Shown: positions 54,072-63,172 of the stretch, one piece after another
How positions within the stretch are numbered: position 1 is the stretch's first letter
How the letters are laid out: each line of letters starts with the position of its first letter
Origin: Rhizobium sp. CCGE531
Lineage (GTDB): Bacteria > Pseudomonadota > Alphaproteobacteria > Rhizobiales > Rhizobiaceae
Direction of reading: 5' to 3'
Length of the DNA: 64,000 bases
Assembly (NCBI RefSeq): GCF_003627795.1
Contig: NZ_CP032684.1
Coordinates: 3,387,001 to 3,451,000, forward strand
Translations under genes and position numbers: made by a program
Notes under the pieces: model-generated
What the model saw: only the letters and a program-made list of their open reading frames with translations
Told to the model about the DNA's origin: nothing
Database searches by the model: none

Positions 54072-54797
54072 ATGGTTTCAGAGACCGGTCCGAAGCGCCA
54101 AATGCAGCGATCCAAGCTCTCTTCCCAGCTCTACTCGATGGTGAAAAACGACATCCTACAGGGACAACTGCTTCCAGGTAGTCCCATCTCGGAAGAGGCA
54201 CTGGCCGAAACCTACGGTGTCAGCCGGTCTCCGGCTCGCGAGGCGCTGGCGGAACTGGAACGCGCCGGGCTTACCCAACGGTCGGGCATGCGGGATCGCA
54301 AGATTACGGTCCCAAGCCTCGAGATGATCCGCGAGAAATTCGAACTCTGGTGGATCGTCGATGTCGGTCGCACCTATCTCGCCTCATTGTCCGCGAGTGA
54401 GGACGACGTCGACGAGCTTGAGCGATACGCCGAACAGATGGCGACCGCAGTCGAACAGAACGATGTCAGGACCTACAAGAGCGTCTCCCACAAGTTCCAT
54501 CTCAAGATCCGGCATTCTTGCCGCAATGAAGCGGTAAACGAAGTCGGGCGCGACTGCGACGTCTACCTGGACTGGTTCGAGAACCTTTACGACCGCTATC
54601 CGGAATGTTCGATGGTCATCGTGCAAGAGCACCGCTCCATTCTCGATGCCTTCAAACGCCGCGACCTGGCAGGCTTGTCCGAAACGATCAGAAATCACAT
54701 CGAGCGGCAGCGCGACCGGATATTGGAGCATTTCCAGGCCGCACAGGAAAAGCCGAAGGCCCGGTCGAAACTGTCGGCTCGACAGCCAGTCTCCTGA
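54072..54797 (+). CDS. GntR-family regulator (FCD type), likely of the ring-cleavage operon
   Basis: The 241-residue protein has a winged helix (ISEEALAETYGVSRSPAREALAELERAGLTQR) and an FCD sensor domain with metal ligands (HKFHLKIRHSC, EHRSILDAFKRRD, IRNHIERQRDR). It diverges from the dioxygenase operon across the tandem-7-mer region. A second GntR gene follows 93 bp on. Confidence 0.9.
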   Translation: MVSETGPKRQMQRSKLSSQLYSMVKNDILQGQLLPGSPISEEALAETYGVSRSPAREALAELERAGLTQRSGMRDRKITVPSLEMIREKFELWWIVDVGRTYLASLSASEDDVDELERYAEQMATAVEQNDVRTYKSVSHKFHLKIRHSCRNEAVNEVGRDCDVYLDWFENLYDRYPECSMVIVQEHRSILDAFKRRDLAGLSETIRNHIERQRDRILEHFQAAQEKPKARSKLSARQPVS

Positions 54798-54890
54798 TCT
54801 TCACGGCTTCTGCCATAGCCGGCCAAGACAACTTGCGAGACCCATTTGCCGCTACAACGCTGACCGGCCGGAAGGCCGTAGGGAACAATC

Positions 54891-55532
54891 GTGCGTCCGA
54901 TCCGTCGTAGAAACATTTCCGAGACTGCCGCCGACATGCTGCGAGCGCAAGTGAGCGGTGGCAAATGGCCGATCGGGACGCGTCTTCCAAATGAATCCGT
55001 TCTTGCCGATACGTTGGCGGTAAGCCGGGGAACGATCCGGGAGGCCGTACGGGTTCTCGTGTCCGAAGGCGTGCTCGAGACGCGCCAGGGATCGGGAACC
55101 TTTGTGTGTTCTCCTGCAGCGGCTCCTTTCGAGAAAAACCTCAGACACTACAGCCAGCGCGACAAGCAGGAAGTGCTTGACGCGATCTACAGGCAGGCGA
55201 TCCGTTTGGCTGCCCGGCGCTCGACGCCGTCCCAGATTGAGGAAATCAGAAGCGCTCTCGTCAAGCAGCATCGATCGGAATCGGATCCCGCAGATCGCGA
55301 TCACGGCACGGCCGACTTTCACCGTCGACTCGTTTCGAGCTCCGGAAACAAGATGCTCATCGATCTTTACGTGAGCCTCGCAGCAGCGCTTCGAAACGAT
55401 CACGAGCCCGTCGTCTCGGAAAGCTGGATGTTGATCGATCGCAACGCGAGCCTGTCATCTCTTTTGAATTCGATCGAGGCAAGGGACACCGACAGCGCGT
55501 TGGCAGTCGTCGAACAGGTGATCGACAAATAG
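54891..55532 (+). CDS. GntR-family regulator (FadR/FCD type)
   Basis: The 213-residue protein starts at GTG 54891, 6 bases after GTAGGG. It has the winged helix (LPNESVLADTLAVSRGTIREAVRVLVSEGVLETRQGSGT) and a C-terminal helical domain shorter than usual. It is in a unit with the first GntR gene and the cupin gene. Confidence 0.88.
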   Translation: MRPIRRRNISETAADMLRAQVSGGKWPIGTRLPNESVLADTLAVSRGTIREAVRVLVSEGVLETRQGSGTFVCSPAAAPFEKNLRHYSQRDKQEVLDAIYRQAIRLAARRSTPSQIEEIRSALVKQHRSESDPADRDHGTADFHRRLVSSSGNKMLIDLYVSLAAALRNDHEPVVSESWMLIDRNASLSSLLNSIEARDTDSALAVVEQVIDK

Positions 55533-55608
55533 CCCTGATAGAGATTGGTGGGTTTCGGATTGCGATTTGCATCTCCCACCGCATATTCCCCGAAAAAGTG
55601 AGGATTTG

Positions 55609-55941
55609 ATGATCTATACGCTTCCTGAAAACCTCGAATGGATCGAAGTCGCGCCGGGCAACCGCCGAGCCATATTAAGCGAGCGCCCAGAACTCATGCT
55701 TGCTGCATTCCGATTCGAGGAAGGCGGGATCAGTCCGCTCCACTCTCACATGCACACCCAGGTCAGCTACGTGGCTGAAGGCACTTTCGATGTGACTGTC
55801 GACGGGCAGACCGTCCGCCTCGGTCCGGGCAGCAGTTTTATCGTTGCGCCGCACCTCGTTCATGGGGTGGTTGCCGTAACCCAGGGCCTTCTGATCGATA
55901 CCTTCAATCCGCGTCGGGACGACTTCCTGCAAAAGCAGTAG
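55609..55941 (+). CDS. Small cupin-domain protein
   Basis: The 110-residue single-domain cupin has metal ligands HSHMH (about 48-52), Q54 and H87, fitting the pattern HxHxxxQ...H. ATG 55609 follows GAGGATTTG. It may be an isomerase, oxygenase or ligand-binding protein; it is probably co-transcribed with the GntR gene 76 bp before. Confidence 0.85.
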   Translation: MIYTLPENLEWIEVAPGNRRAILSERPELMLAAFRFEEGGISPLHSHMHTQVSYVAEGTFDVTVDGQTVRLGPGSSFIVAPHLVHGVVAVTQGLLIDTFNPRRDDFLQKQ

Positions 55942-56077
55942 CAGCGGCAGGGCAATTCCGCCCCCGTCACGGGAGGAAGGGTCGCTGCTCCCATCGCCAT
56001 GGCCGGCGGTTTCTGCGCCTCCATCACGACGAGACTAGCGGCGCGGGAGCGAAATTATCCGCCCGCGCCGTTCTGGA

Positions 56078-56428
56078 TCACGTGTTTGGCAGCGCTTCGA
56101 TCGCGTCGAATACGCGCGCCGTATAGGTGAGCGCCGCGCCCGCATTGAGCGCAATAGCCACCCCAAGCGCCTCGGCGATCTCTTCCTTCGACGCTCCGAG
56201 CTCCACCGCCTTTTTCGCATGCACCGCAATGCAGCCATCGCAGCGCGTCGTGACGGCGACGGCGAGCGCGATCAGTTCGTGCATCTTCGGCTCGAGCTTG
56301 CCCGTCTTGGCTCCGCTGCCTTCGATCGTGTGAAGACCGCGCAGCACGTCCGGGCTCAGTTTGGCAAAGTCGCCGACGCGGCCGATCAGGGTATCGCGAT
56401 AGGCGTTCCAGTCCTGCATTTTGTCCAT
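56078..56428 (-). CDS. Carboxymuconolactone decarboxylase/AhpD-like protein
   Basis: The 116-residue alpha-helical protein has the AhpD-type redox motif CDGCIAVHAKKA (CxxCxxxH, about 64-71), so a peroxidase or disulfide reductase role is likelier than lactone decarboxylation. It follows the SDR gene by 10 bp as one operon under the TetR regulator. Confidence 0.9.
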   Translation of the reverse strand: MDKMQDWNAYRDTLIGRVGDFAKLSPDVLRGLHTIEGSGAKTGKLEPKMHELIALAVAVTTRCDGCIAVHAKKAVELGASKEEIAEALGVAIALNAGAALTYTARVFDAIEALPNT

Positions 56429-56438
56429 GGTCTCTCTC

Positions 56439-57206
56439 TTATTGGCGTCCGGCGGTCACACCGCCGTCGACAGGAAGGATCGTGCCGGTGATCCACGAGG
56501 CCTGCTCGGACGCAAGGAAGAGGATCGCCTCGGCCACATCGCGGGGCTGACCGTTGCGTCCGAGCGGATGGAAAGCGTTGAAGGTCGGCAGAACTTCCTT
56601 GACCTGAGTGTCCGACAGGAAGGTGTTGTAGACCGGCGTTTCGACCACGGCGGGCGCCACGGCATTGATGCGGATGTTGAAGGGCGCGAGTTCGATCGCC
56701 AGATTGCGCACCATCGCGTGGACACCGGCGTTTGCTGCCGAATAGGCCGCGGAAGGCGTCGCGCCGATTGCCTGGATCGCCCACATCGAGCCGGTCTGGA
56801 CAATGGCACCGCCCTTTTCCTTCATCGCCTTGGCAGCGGCCTGGGCCGTGAAGAACTTGCCCTTCAGAATCGTGTCCAGATACCAGTCGTAATCGCCTTC
56901 GGTCAGGTCGAGAAACGGCTTGGGATTGAAGACGCCGGCATTGTTGACGAGGACGTCGAGCCTGCCGAAGCGTGAAACGGCGGCTTCGACGAGGGCCGCC
57001 CCGGTTTGCGGCTGTGCAATATCGCCAGCGGAAACGACGATGTTCTTCCCGCTGGGGTCGATTTCCCGCGCGGCCGCTTCCAGTTTTTCAAGGTTGCGTC
57101 CGTTGATGGCGACATTCGCGCCTTCGGCGATGAAACGTGCTGCTGCTTCCTTGCCGATCCCGGAACCACCGCCGGTGACGGCAACCACTTTACCTTCAAA
57201 TCGCAT
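56439..57206 (-). CDS. Short-chain dehydrogenase/reductase
   Basis: The 255-residue classical SDR has cofactor motif TGGGSGIG (about 11-18), NNAGVF, the serine in QTGSMWA and the catalytic pair in YSAANAG. The lysine normally three residues after the tyrosine is asparagine here (YSAAN in place of YSASK), so activity is uncertain. ATG 57206 follows AGGAGCAAG. It is the first gene of the TetR-controlled operon. Confidence 0.9.
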   Translation of the reverse strand: MRFEGKVVAVTGGGSGIGKEAAARFIAEGANVAINGRNLEKLEAAAREIDPSGKNIVVSAGDIAQPQTGAALVEAAVSRFGRLDVLVNNAGVFNPKPFLDLTEGDYDWYLDTILKGKFFTAQAAAKAMKEKGGAIVQTGSMWAIQAIGATPSAAYSAANAGVHAMVRNLAIELAPFNIRINAVAPAVVETPVYNTFLSDTQVKEVLPTFNAFHPLGRNGQPRDVAEAILFLASEQASWITGTILPVDGGVTAGRQ

Positions 57207-57224
57207 TGTCTTGCTCCTGTTTCT

Positions 57225-57242
57225 CTATCTAACGTTAGATAG
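57225..57242. promoter_or_regulatory. Palindromic operator 1
   Basis: CTATCTAACGTTAGATAG is a perfect 18-bp palindrome just upstream of the SDR gene. Confidence 0.8.
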
Positions 57243-57285
57243 ATGCGGAGCGACACATAATGCTTGCCAGAGGGAAGCGCAACCC

Positions 57286-57303
57286 CTATCTAACATTAGA
57301 TAG
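57286..57303. promoter_or_regulatory. Palindromic operator 2
   Basis: CTATCTAACATTAGATAG differs from operator 1 by a single base and lies just upstream of the TetR start. The centres are 61 bp apart, so each of the two divergent genes has its own site. Confidence 0.8.
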
Positions 57304-57316
57304 AGAGGATATGCGC

Positions 57317-57820
57317 ATGAGTGAAACGGCAAATGCTATTTTGGACGCCGCCGAGGAGAGAATTCGCGACGCGGGCTACAGCGGTTTCAGCTACCGCGAT
57401 GTCGCGACCGACGTCGGCGTCAAAGCCTCCTCGGTCCACTATCACTTCCCGGCAAAGGAAAAGCTCGCTGCAGCGGTGGCGCGGCGCTACACCGATCGCT
57501 TTCTGGACACGGTCGATCGGAAGGCGGCAGCGGGCAGCGATATCGTCCAGGCATGGCGGGACGCTTTCCGTGAAGCGCTCCAGCGGGATGGTCGCATGTG
57601 TCTTTGCGGCGCCATGGCGGCGACCTCGCACGATCTCGCAGCGGAAGTCCGCGACGAGGTGAAAAGGTTCTTCCTGCTCGGCATCGAAAAGCTGACGAAA
57701 GCGGGCCTTAGCGGCGATGCGGCGATCCAGGCCCTCGTGACACTGGAGGGGGCGATGCTCGCAGCCACTCTTCTGGATGATCCTGCTCTATTCGAGCGAG
57801 GAACAGCCGCTATCGTGTAA
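57317..57820 (+). CDS. TetR-family regulator of the SDR/AhpD-like operon
   Basis: The 167-residue protein has a helix-turn-helix (YRDVATDVGVKASSVHYHFPAKEKLAAAVARRY) and the LmrA/YxaF-type C-terminus with CLCGAMAATSHDL. ATG 57317 (8 bases after AGAGG) is chosen over 57311. It is divergent from the SDR operon and shares the two palindromes. Confidence 0.88.
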   Translation: MSETANAILDAAEERIRDAGYSGFSYRDVATDVGVKASSVHYHFPAKEKLAAAVARRYTDRFLDTVDRKAAAGSDIVQAWRDAFREALQRDGRMCLCGAMAATSHDLAAEVRDEVKRFFLLGIEKLTKAGLSGDAAIQALVTLEGAMLAATLLDDPALFERGTAAIV

Positions 57821-57969
57821 CAGCTGTCGGGGACGCCGGCAGCCTTGGGTTCGACCTGCAGTGGACTATCCCGCACACCTCGAACGACCGTTCCAGGCGG
57901 GGCATGCGGTGATCGTGTCCGCCGCGTTTCCCGACGCCGTCGCAAACCGACCGTCGGCCTGCTCAGAAA

Positions 57970-58878
57970 TCAAGAGGCGTAAGTTTTCCAGAGCCAGTCG
58001 TGGAAGGCAGCGACCTCGTGGCGCCGCAACGCCTTTGGAGCCGCGACGATAAAATAGCCCCATTTCACCGGCCAGTGGATCTCCGGCAGCAGGTGGACAA
58101 GGCGACCGCTTTCGAGCTCCTGGGCAACCAGCGCCTTTCGCACCAGCGCGACACCGCGCGCGGCAATCGCCGCCTGGATCACCGCTGCTGTAGAATTGAT
58201 CTTCAGTCCGCGGTCGGCCGGCACCTGGTTGGCGCCGGAACGGGAAAGCCAGTCCGCCCATGAAGGGAAGTCGCCGCCTGGATGCGGCGTGCCGTCGTGG
58301 ATCAGCGTCTGCTCGGCGATCCAGCCGGCGGTAACGTCGCGATCCCCAGGCAGAAGCCGGTTGTGGCAGACGGCAATGATCTCCTCGCCCATCAGGAAGG
58401 TGGATTTGACGCCCTTCCAGGTGCCAAGCCCGCAGCGGATACCGATATCGGCTTCGCCCTGGGCGAGGTCGATTACCCTGTCGGAGACGTCGAGCCGAAC
58501 GTCGATGTTCGGGCAGTTTGTCGAGAAATCGTCCAGCCGTGACAGTAGCCAGTTGGCGACCAGCGCCTGCGAGGCGGTGACCACGACGACGGCGCGCGCC
58601 TTGCGGCCGCGCAGCTTGCGCAGGCCCGCCTCCAGTAAATCGAGCCCATGGGCGATTTCTTCGAGAGCCTCCTCGGCCTCGTCGACCGGTGTCAGGCGCT
58701 CGGAGCCGGAGCGGCTGCGCTTGAACAGCGGGTAGCCGACCCAATCCTCTAGGGAGCGCACGAGTTGGCCGACGGCCGGCGGCGTTACATCGAGTTCGCT
58801 TGCCGCGCCGACGAAGCTGCCATGCCTTGCCGCGGCTTCCAACGCCTGGAGTGATCGCAGTCTGGTCAGGTTTCTCAT
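57970..58878 (-). CDS. LysR-family regulator (GcvA-like)
   Basis: The 302-residue protein (ATG 58878) opens with LRSLQALEAAARHGSFVGAASELDVTPPAVGQLVRSLEDWVG and carries a substrate-binding domain ending in DWLWKTYAS. It diverges from the SDR-cupin-amine oxidase-MFS operon across a 101-bp gap and most likely controls it. Confidence 0.9.
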   Translation of the reverse strand: MRNLTRLRSLQALEAAARHGSFVGAASELDVTPPAVGQLVRSLEDWVGYPLFKRSRSGSERLTPVDEAEEALEEIAHGLDLLEAGLRKLRGRKARAVVVVTASQALVANWLLSRLDDFSTNCPNIDVRLDVSDRVIDLAQGEADIGIRCGLGTWKGVKSTFLMGEEIIAVCHNRLLPGDRDVTAGWIAEQTLIHDGTPHPGGDFPSWADWLSRSGANQVPADRGLKINSTAAVIQAAIAARGVALVRKALVAQELESGRLVHLLPEIHWPVKWGYFIVAAPKALRRHEVAAFHDWLWKTYAS

Positions 58879-58979
58879 AGCGCTCACGACAAAGTTTTTC
58901 TTTCTATCCGATATGTCCGGTTTTCCTCGTCAAAGCAATCGCTGGCGCTAGAGTCCGTGTCAGACGAGAGGATTTGTGA

Positions 58980-59726
58980 ATGCTGCTTCAAGGAAAGACG
59001 GCGTTGATCACCGGCGGTTCCAGTGGGATCGGCCTTGCCGCCGCAAAGGCGCTGCGCGCCAACGGCGCCCGGGTGGCAATCACCGGACGGTCACAGGAAA
59101 AGCTCGATCTTGCGGCCGCCGAGATTGGCGGCGGCACATTGGCGATCCGGGCGGACGTGTCCTCGCTCGACGATCTCGGCCGGGTAAAGAGCGTGCTACA
59201 GAATGCGTTCGGTTCGCTTGACGTCCTGTTTGCCAATGCGGGCGCTGCACTCGGCACGCCGCTTGCGACGGCGGACGAGGCGACCTATCACAGGATCATG
59301 GACGTGAACGTCAAGGGCGTCTTCTTCACCGTGCAGGCCGTCCTGCCGCTGATGCGCGAGGGAGGCTCGATCGTGCTCAACACCTCCTGGCTGAACCAGG
59401 TGGGCACGCCCGGCCGGGCGATCCTTTCGGCCTCGAAAGCGGCCGTCCGCTCCTTCGCCAGAACCATGTCGGCCGAGCTCATCGACCGGAAGATCAGGGT
59501 GAATGCCGTCAGTCCCGGCTCGATCGAGACGCCGATCCACCGCACCAAGGGTCAAAGCGAAGAACAGTTCCGCGCCTATGCCGAGCGGGTTGGCGCGCAG
59601 GTGCCGCTCGGGCGCATGGGCAAGCCGGAAGAGATCGCCGCCGCCGTGCTCTTCCTGGCCAGCGACGCTTCGAGCTATATGCTCGGTGCCGAGATTGTCG
59701 TCGACGGCGGCAGATCGGAGCTTTGA
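58980..59726 (+). CDS. SDR-family protein without the catalytic tyrosine
   Basis: The 248-residue protein has the SDR cofactor motif TGGSSGIG (about 12-19) and NAGAAL. The active-site segment reads AILSASKAAV, so the position of the YxxxK tyrosine is leucine; the lysine is kept. It is the first gene of a four-gene operon and may be a binding or altered-chemistry member. Confidence 0.9.
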   Translation: MLLQGKTALITGGSSGIGLAAAKALRANGARVAITGRSQEKLDLAAAEIGGGTLAIRADVSSLDDLGRVKSVLQNAFGSLDVLFANAGAALGTPLATADEATYHRIMDVNVKGVFFTVQAVLPLMREGGSIVLNTSWLNQVGTPGRAILSASKAAVRSFARTMSAELIDRKIRVNAVSPGSIETPIHRTKGQSEEQFRAYAERVGAQVPLGRMGKPEEIAAAVLFLASDASSYMLGAEIVVDGGRSEL

Positions 59727-59727
59727 C

Positions 59728-60444
59728 ATGCTGCTAAACGAAGATCTCTCGAAGCGCACGCTCGTTCACGCCGCCACGCTCGACTGGATGCCGAGCCCGG
59801 CCAAGGGCGTCGACCGGCGCATGCTCTTCCGGATCGGAGAGGAAAAGGCGCGCGCCACCTCGATCGTCCGCTACGCCGCCGGCAGCCATTTTTCGCATCA
59901 CGGTCATCCGGGCGGCGAGGAATTTCTGGTGCTCGACGGCGTCTTCCAGGATGAGAGCGGCGATTTCCCGGCCGGCGCCTATGTCCGCAATCCGCCCGGC
60001 ACCGGCCACGCGCCGCGAAGCGAAGGCGGCTGTGTGATTCTGGTGAAGCTCTGGCAATTCAAGGCTGATGACCGCGAGCGTGTGGTGATGAAGCCTGGCG
60101 AAGGCGAAACGGGCGAATTGCATGCCGGCGTCGCCGCTTCGAAGATCCTGTTCGATGGCGCGGGCGAGCGGGTGATGCTGGAGACCTGGAAACCGAGCGC
60201 GGAGGTAGCAATCGCCAATCCGCGGGGCCTCGAGCTGCTGGTGCTCGACGGCGCCTTGACCGAAGCGGTTGAGCTTATAACGCGCTGGAGCTGGCTGCGG
60301 CTCCCAGCGGGAGAGGATTTCCATGCGAAGGTAGGCCCTGGAGGCGCGCGCGTCTGGTACAAGGCCGCACCGCTCCTTCATGCGGATGTCTGCGCCTTCG
60401 ACAATACGTCATCGCAGCCCGAAACCTCCCGGAACAACACATGA
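59728..60444 (+). CDS. Cupin (ChrR-type) domain protein
   Basis: The 238-residue protein has two cupin-type halves; the first has the metal-binding pattern HFSHHGHPGGEEFLVLDG (about 51-68). The second half (about 140-235) lacks clear ligands. The ATG at 59728 overlaps nothing and starts 2 bp after the SDR stop; the longer frame from 59503 is out of context. It ends in an ATGA overlap with the amine oxidase. Confidence 0.88.
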   Translation: MLLNEDLSKRTLVHAATLDWMPSPAKGVDRRMLFRIGEEKARATSIVRYAAGSHFSHHGHPGGEEFLVLDGVFQDESGDFPAGAYVRNPPGTGHAPRSEGGCVILVKLWQFKADDRERVVMKPGEGETGELHAGVAASKILFDGAGERVMLETWKPSAEVAIANPRGLELLVLDGALTEAVELITRWSWLRLPAGEDFHAKVGPGGARVWYKAAPLLHADVCAFDNTSSQPETSRNNT

Positions 60445-61544
60445 AAACCTGCCAGATCGCTATCGTCGGTGCCGGTCTCTCCGGCCTTTATGCCGCGCGG
60501 GCGCTAAACGCCGCTGGCCTCGACGTCGTCCTCCTCGAGGCGCGCGACCGCCTTGGCGGCCGCATCCTCACGGCCGATGAACACGGTCTTCCCAGCGAAG
60601 ACGGCTTCGACCTCGGCCCCTCCTGGTACTGGCCGCAGATGCAGCCGGCGATGGCGACACTCGTCGGTCAGCTCGGGCTTTCATTCTTCTGCCAGAACGG
60701 CGAGGGCGACGTCATCTTCGAGCGCATGTCGCGCGAGAGACCGGAGCGCTACAGCCCGACCGCGACGGAGCAGCAATCGATGCGGCTTGCCGGCGGCACT
60801 GCAGCTTTAGTGCGGGCGCTCGTCGCCGATCTGCCCACCGGCCGCATTCTGCGCGGTGCGCAGGTGACGGCCATGGCGATTGCCGATGCAGGCGTTGAAC
60901 TGACCGTCGAAGCCGGCGACGGGAGCACATCTCGTCTGCTAGCCAAGCAGGTCATCGCCGCCCTGCCGCCGCGGCTTCTCGAAGCCACGGTGCATTTTGC
61001 GCCCGCGCAGGAGCCCGAGACCGCCGCCCGCTGGCGCGATACGGCGACATGGATGGCGCCGCACGCGAAATTCTTTGCGATCTATGACCGGCCTTTCTGG
61101 CGCACGGACGGCCTCTCGGGCACGGCGCAGAGCATGGTCGGTCCGATGGTCGAGATCCACGACGCGACGACGGCGTCCGGTGAGGCGGCGCTGTTCGGCT
61201 TTATCGGCGTCGGCGCGGATCAGCGCGCCGCGACCGGCGAGCAGGCGTTGAAACAGGCCAGCCTGGCACAGTTGGGGCGGCTCTTCGGCCCACAGGCGCT
61301 GAAGCCCCGCGCAACGATCCTCAAGGACTGGGCGGCCGATCCGCTGACGGCGACCGCCGACGACCGCGCCGGCGGCGCCCACCCCGTGCCCGGAAGCAAG
61401 GAGTGGGTCTCGGGACCGTGGAAGGACCGCCTTTTGCTCGCCGGTAGCGAAACAAGCTCCTCCGAGCCCGGCTATCTCTCGGGCGCCGTCACAGCCGCCG
61501 AACAGGCGGTTGCCAAAATCCTTTCGAAAGTCGACCGTATATGA
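60441..61544 (+). CDS. Flavin-containing amine oxidase family protein
   Basis: The 367-residue protein has the FAD motif VGAGLSGLYAARALNAAGLDVVLLEARDRLGGRI (about 9-42) and the C-terminal FAD stretch LLLAGSETSSSEPGYLSGAVTAAEQA. These are typical of monoamine oxidase-like enzymes, but it is shorter than most. Substrate is not known; the linked MFS transporter suggests an amine or related catabolite. Confidence 0.9.
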   Translation: MKTCQIAIVGAGLSGLYAARALNAAGLDVVLLEARDRLGGRILTADEHGLPSEDGFDLGPSWYWPQMQPAMATLVGQLGLSFFCQNGEGDVIFERMSRERPERYSPTATEQQSMRLAGGTAALVRALVADLPTGRILRGAQVTAMAIADAGVELTVEAGDGSTSRLLAKQVIAALPPRLLEATVHFAPAQEPETAARWRDTATWMAPHAKFFAIYDRPFWRTDGLSGTAQSMVGPMVEIHDATTASGEAALFGFIGVGADQRAATGEQALKQASLAQLGRLFGPQALKPRATILKDWAADPLTATADDRAGGAHPVPGSKEWVSGPWKDRLLLAGSETSSSEPGYLSGAVTAAEQAVAKILSKVDRI

Positions 61545-62761
61545 ATCGCATGCATCAGGCCCCGGCAGGCCCCGCGCTCGCACGGCGCAATTCGTGGGTG
61601 CTCACCATTGCGCAGGCTTTCGGCGGCGCCAACGCGCCGATCGTCATTTCGCTCGGTGGTCTGGTAGGCCAGCACCTGTCGCCCGACCCCGATCTCGTCA
61701 CCTTGCCCGTCAGCCTGCTCAACCTCGGGCTCGCGACCGGCACACTGCCCGCGGCCTATGTCATGCGCCGCTTCGGTCGGCGGGCGGGCTATCTGCTTGG
61801 AACGATGATCGGCATAGTCTCCGGCCTGATTGCCGCAATCGGCATCGCCCTCGGCAGTTTCCTGATCTTCTGCCTCGGCACCTGCCTTGCTGGCTTCTAT
61901 TCCTCCTATGTCCAGAGCTACCGCTTCGCCGCGACCGACAGCGCCAGCGGGGCCGAAAGCCAGAAGGCGATCGCCCGCGTCATGCTCGGCGGCCTCGCAG
62001 CGGCAGTGATCGGGCCGCAGCTCGTCATCTGGACGCGTGACGCGGTGCCCGGCACGCCCTTTGCCGGCAGCTTCCTCAGCCAGGCCGCCATGGCGGCGCT
62101 CGCTTTTCCCGTGCTCTTCCTCCTTCGCGCCTCGCCGCCGCAGAAAGTGCAGGCGCGCGACCATGCCGGCGAAAGGCCGCTCTTCGAAATCCTGACGTCA
62201 CCGCGCTATCTGCTGGCGATTGCAACAGGCGTCGTCTCCTACGGGCTGATGACCTTCGTGATGACTGCCTCGCCGATCGCCATGGTGGGGCATGGGCATT
62301 CGGTCGATCAGGCGGCTCTCGGCATCCAGTGGCATATCCTTGCCATGTATGCCCCGAGCTTCGTCACCGGGCGGCTGATGGTGCGCTTCGGCAAGGAGCG
62401 GGTTGCGGCCGTCGGTCTCCTTCTGATCGGTGGCTCGGCGGCGGTCGCGCTTTCGGGCTTCGACATCGCCCACTTCTGGCTCTCCCTTGTCCTGCTCGGC
62501 ATCGGCTGGAACTTCGGCTTCATCGGCGCGACCGCAATGGTAGGTGACTGCCATAGGCCGGCCGAACGCAACAAGGTCCAGGGTGCGAACGATTTCCTCG
62601 TCTTCGGCACGGTCGCCTGCGCCTCTTTCTCCGCCGGCTCGTTGCTTCACAGTTCCGGCTGGGAAACCATCAACTGGATAGTGCTGCCGGCTGTCGCCTT
62701 GGTTCTGGTGCCGCTCGTCTGGCGTGCGGCGCGCCCTTATGCGAAAAAGGCAGCCGGCTGA
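61541..62761 (+). CDS. MFS transporter
   Basis: The 406-residue protein has twelve helices, with the loop motif RRFGRRAGYLLG between helices 2 and 3. It overlaps the amine oxidase by 4 bp (ATGA) and is the last gene of the operon. It is likely the uptake or export system for the amine pathway. Confidence 0.9.
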   Translation: MNRMHQAPAGPALARRNSWVLTIAQAFGGANAPIVISLGGLVGQHLSPDPDLVTLPVSLLNLGLATGTLPAAYVMRRFGRRAGYLLGTMIGIVSGLIAAIGIALGSFLIFCLGTCLAGFYSSYVQSYRFAATDSASGAESQKAIARVMLGGLAAAVIGPQLVIWTRDAVPGTPFAGSFLSQAAMAALAFPVLFLLRASPPQKVQARDHAGERPLFEILTSPRYLLAIATGVVSYGLMTFVMTASPIAMVGHGHSVDQAALGIQWHILAMYAPSFVTGRLMVRFGKERVAAVGLLLIGGSAAVALSGFDIAHFWLSLVLLGIGWNFGFIGATAMVGDCHRPAERNKVQGANDFLVFGTVACASFSAGSLLHSSGWETINWIVLPAVALVLVPLVWRAARPYAKKAAG

Positions 62762-62927
62762 CGCACGACACCGGTCGGCCAGAGGTCTATGATTACCGCT
62801 ATCGGAAGCACGTGGCGGCCCCGCCTAGCGGGATCAGGCGCAGCACCGGAATCTCGGATCATGGCGAGCCGATCCCGGGCGGCGGAACTGCGCCGATCAT
62901 CGGGGCGGAAAAAGAATTCAACGTGGC

Positions 62928-63113
62928 TCACATCGTCATCTTGGTAAGCGCGTCTTTGAGCGAGGTCGCCCCCAGGCGAGCGATTGCTTGGGTTAGACAT
63001 GACCTGACCTCCCTGTCGCTTTTGCCTTGAAGCAAGGCGATGTCCGACACCGACCATCCGAGCAACGCCCAGCGCAGACACGATCTTTCAATGGGCGAAA
63101 GTCTCAACGTCAT
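62928..63113 (-). CDS. Orphan GerE/LuxR-type helix-turn-helix protein, 61 residues
   Basis: The protein consists almost only of a LuxR DNA-binding domain: LSPIERSCLRWALLGWSVSDIALLQGKSDREVRSCLTQAIARLGATSLKDAL. The usual sensor domain is absent and no broken upstream part was found. The ribosome site is weak, so it may be a remnant. The flanking gaps 62762-62927 and 63114-63172 show no other gene. Confidence 0.55.
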   Translation of the reverse strand: MTLRLSPIERSCLRWALLGWSVSDIALLQGKSDREVRSCLTQAIARLGATSLKDALTKMTM

Positions 63114-63172
63114 TATGAACGCTCATCGGATAGGTCGACTGGAAGCCGGCGCGGCAACCAGCCTTCCGGTTA

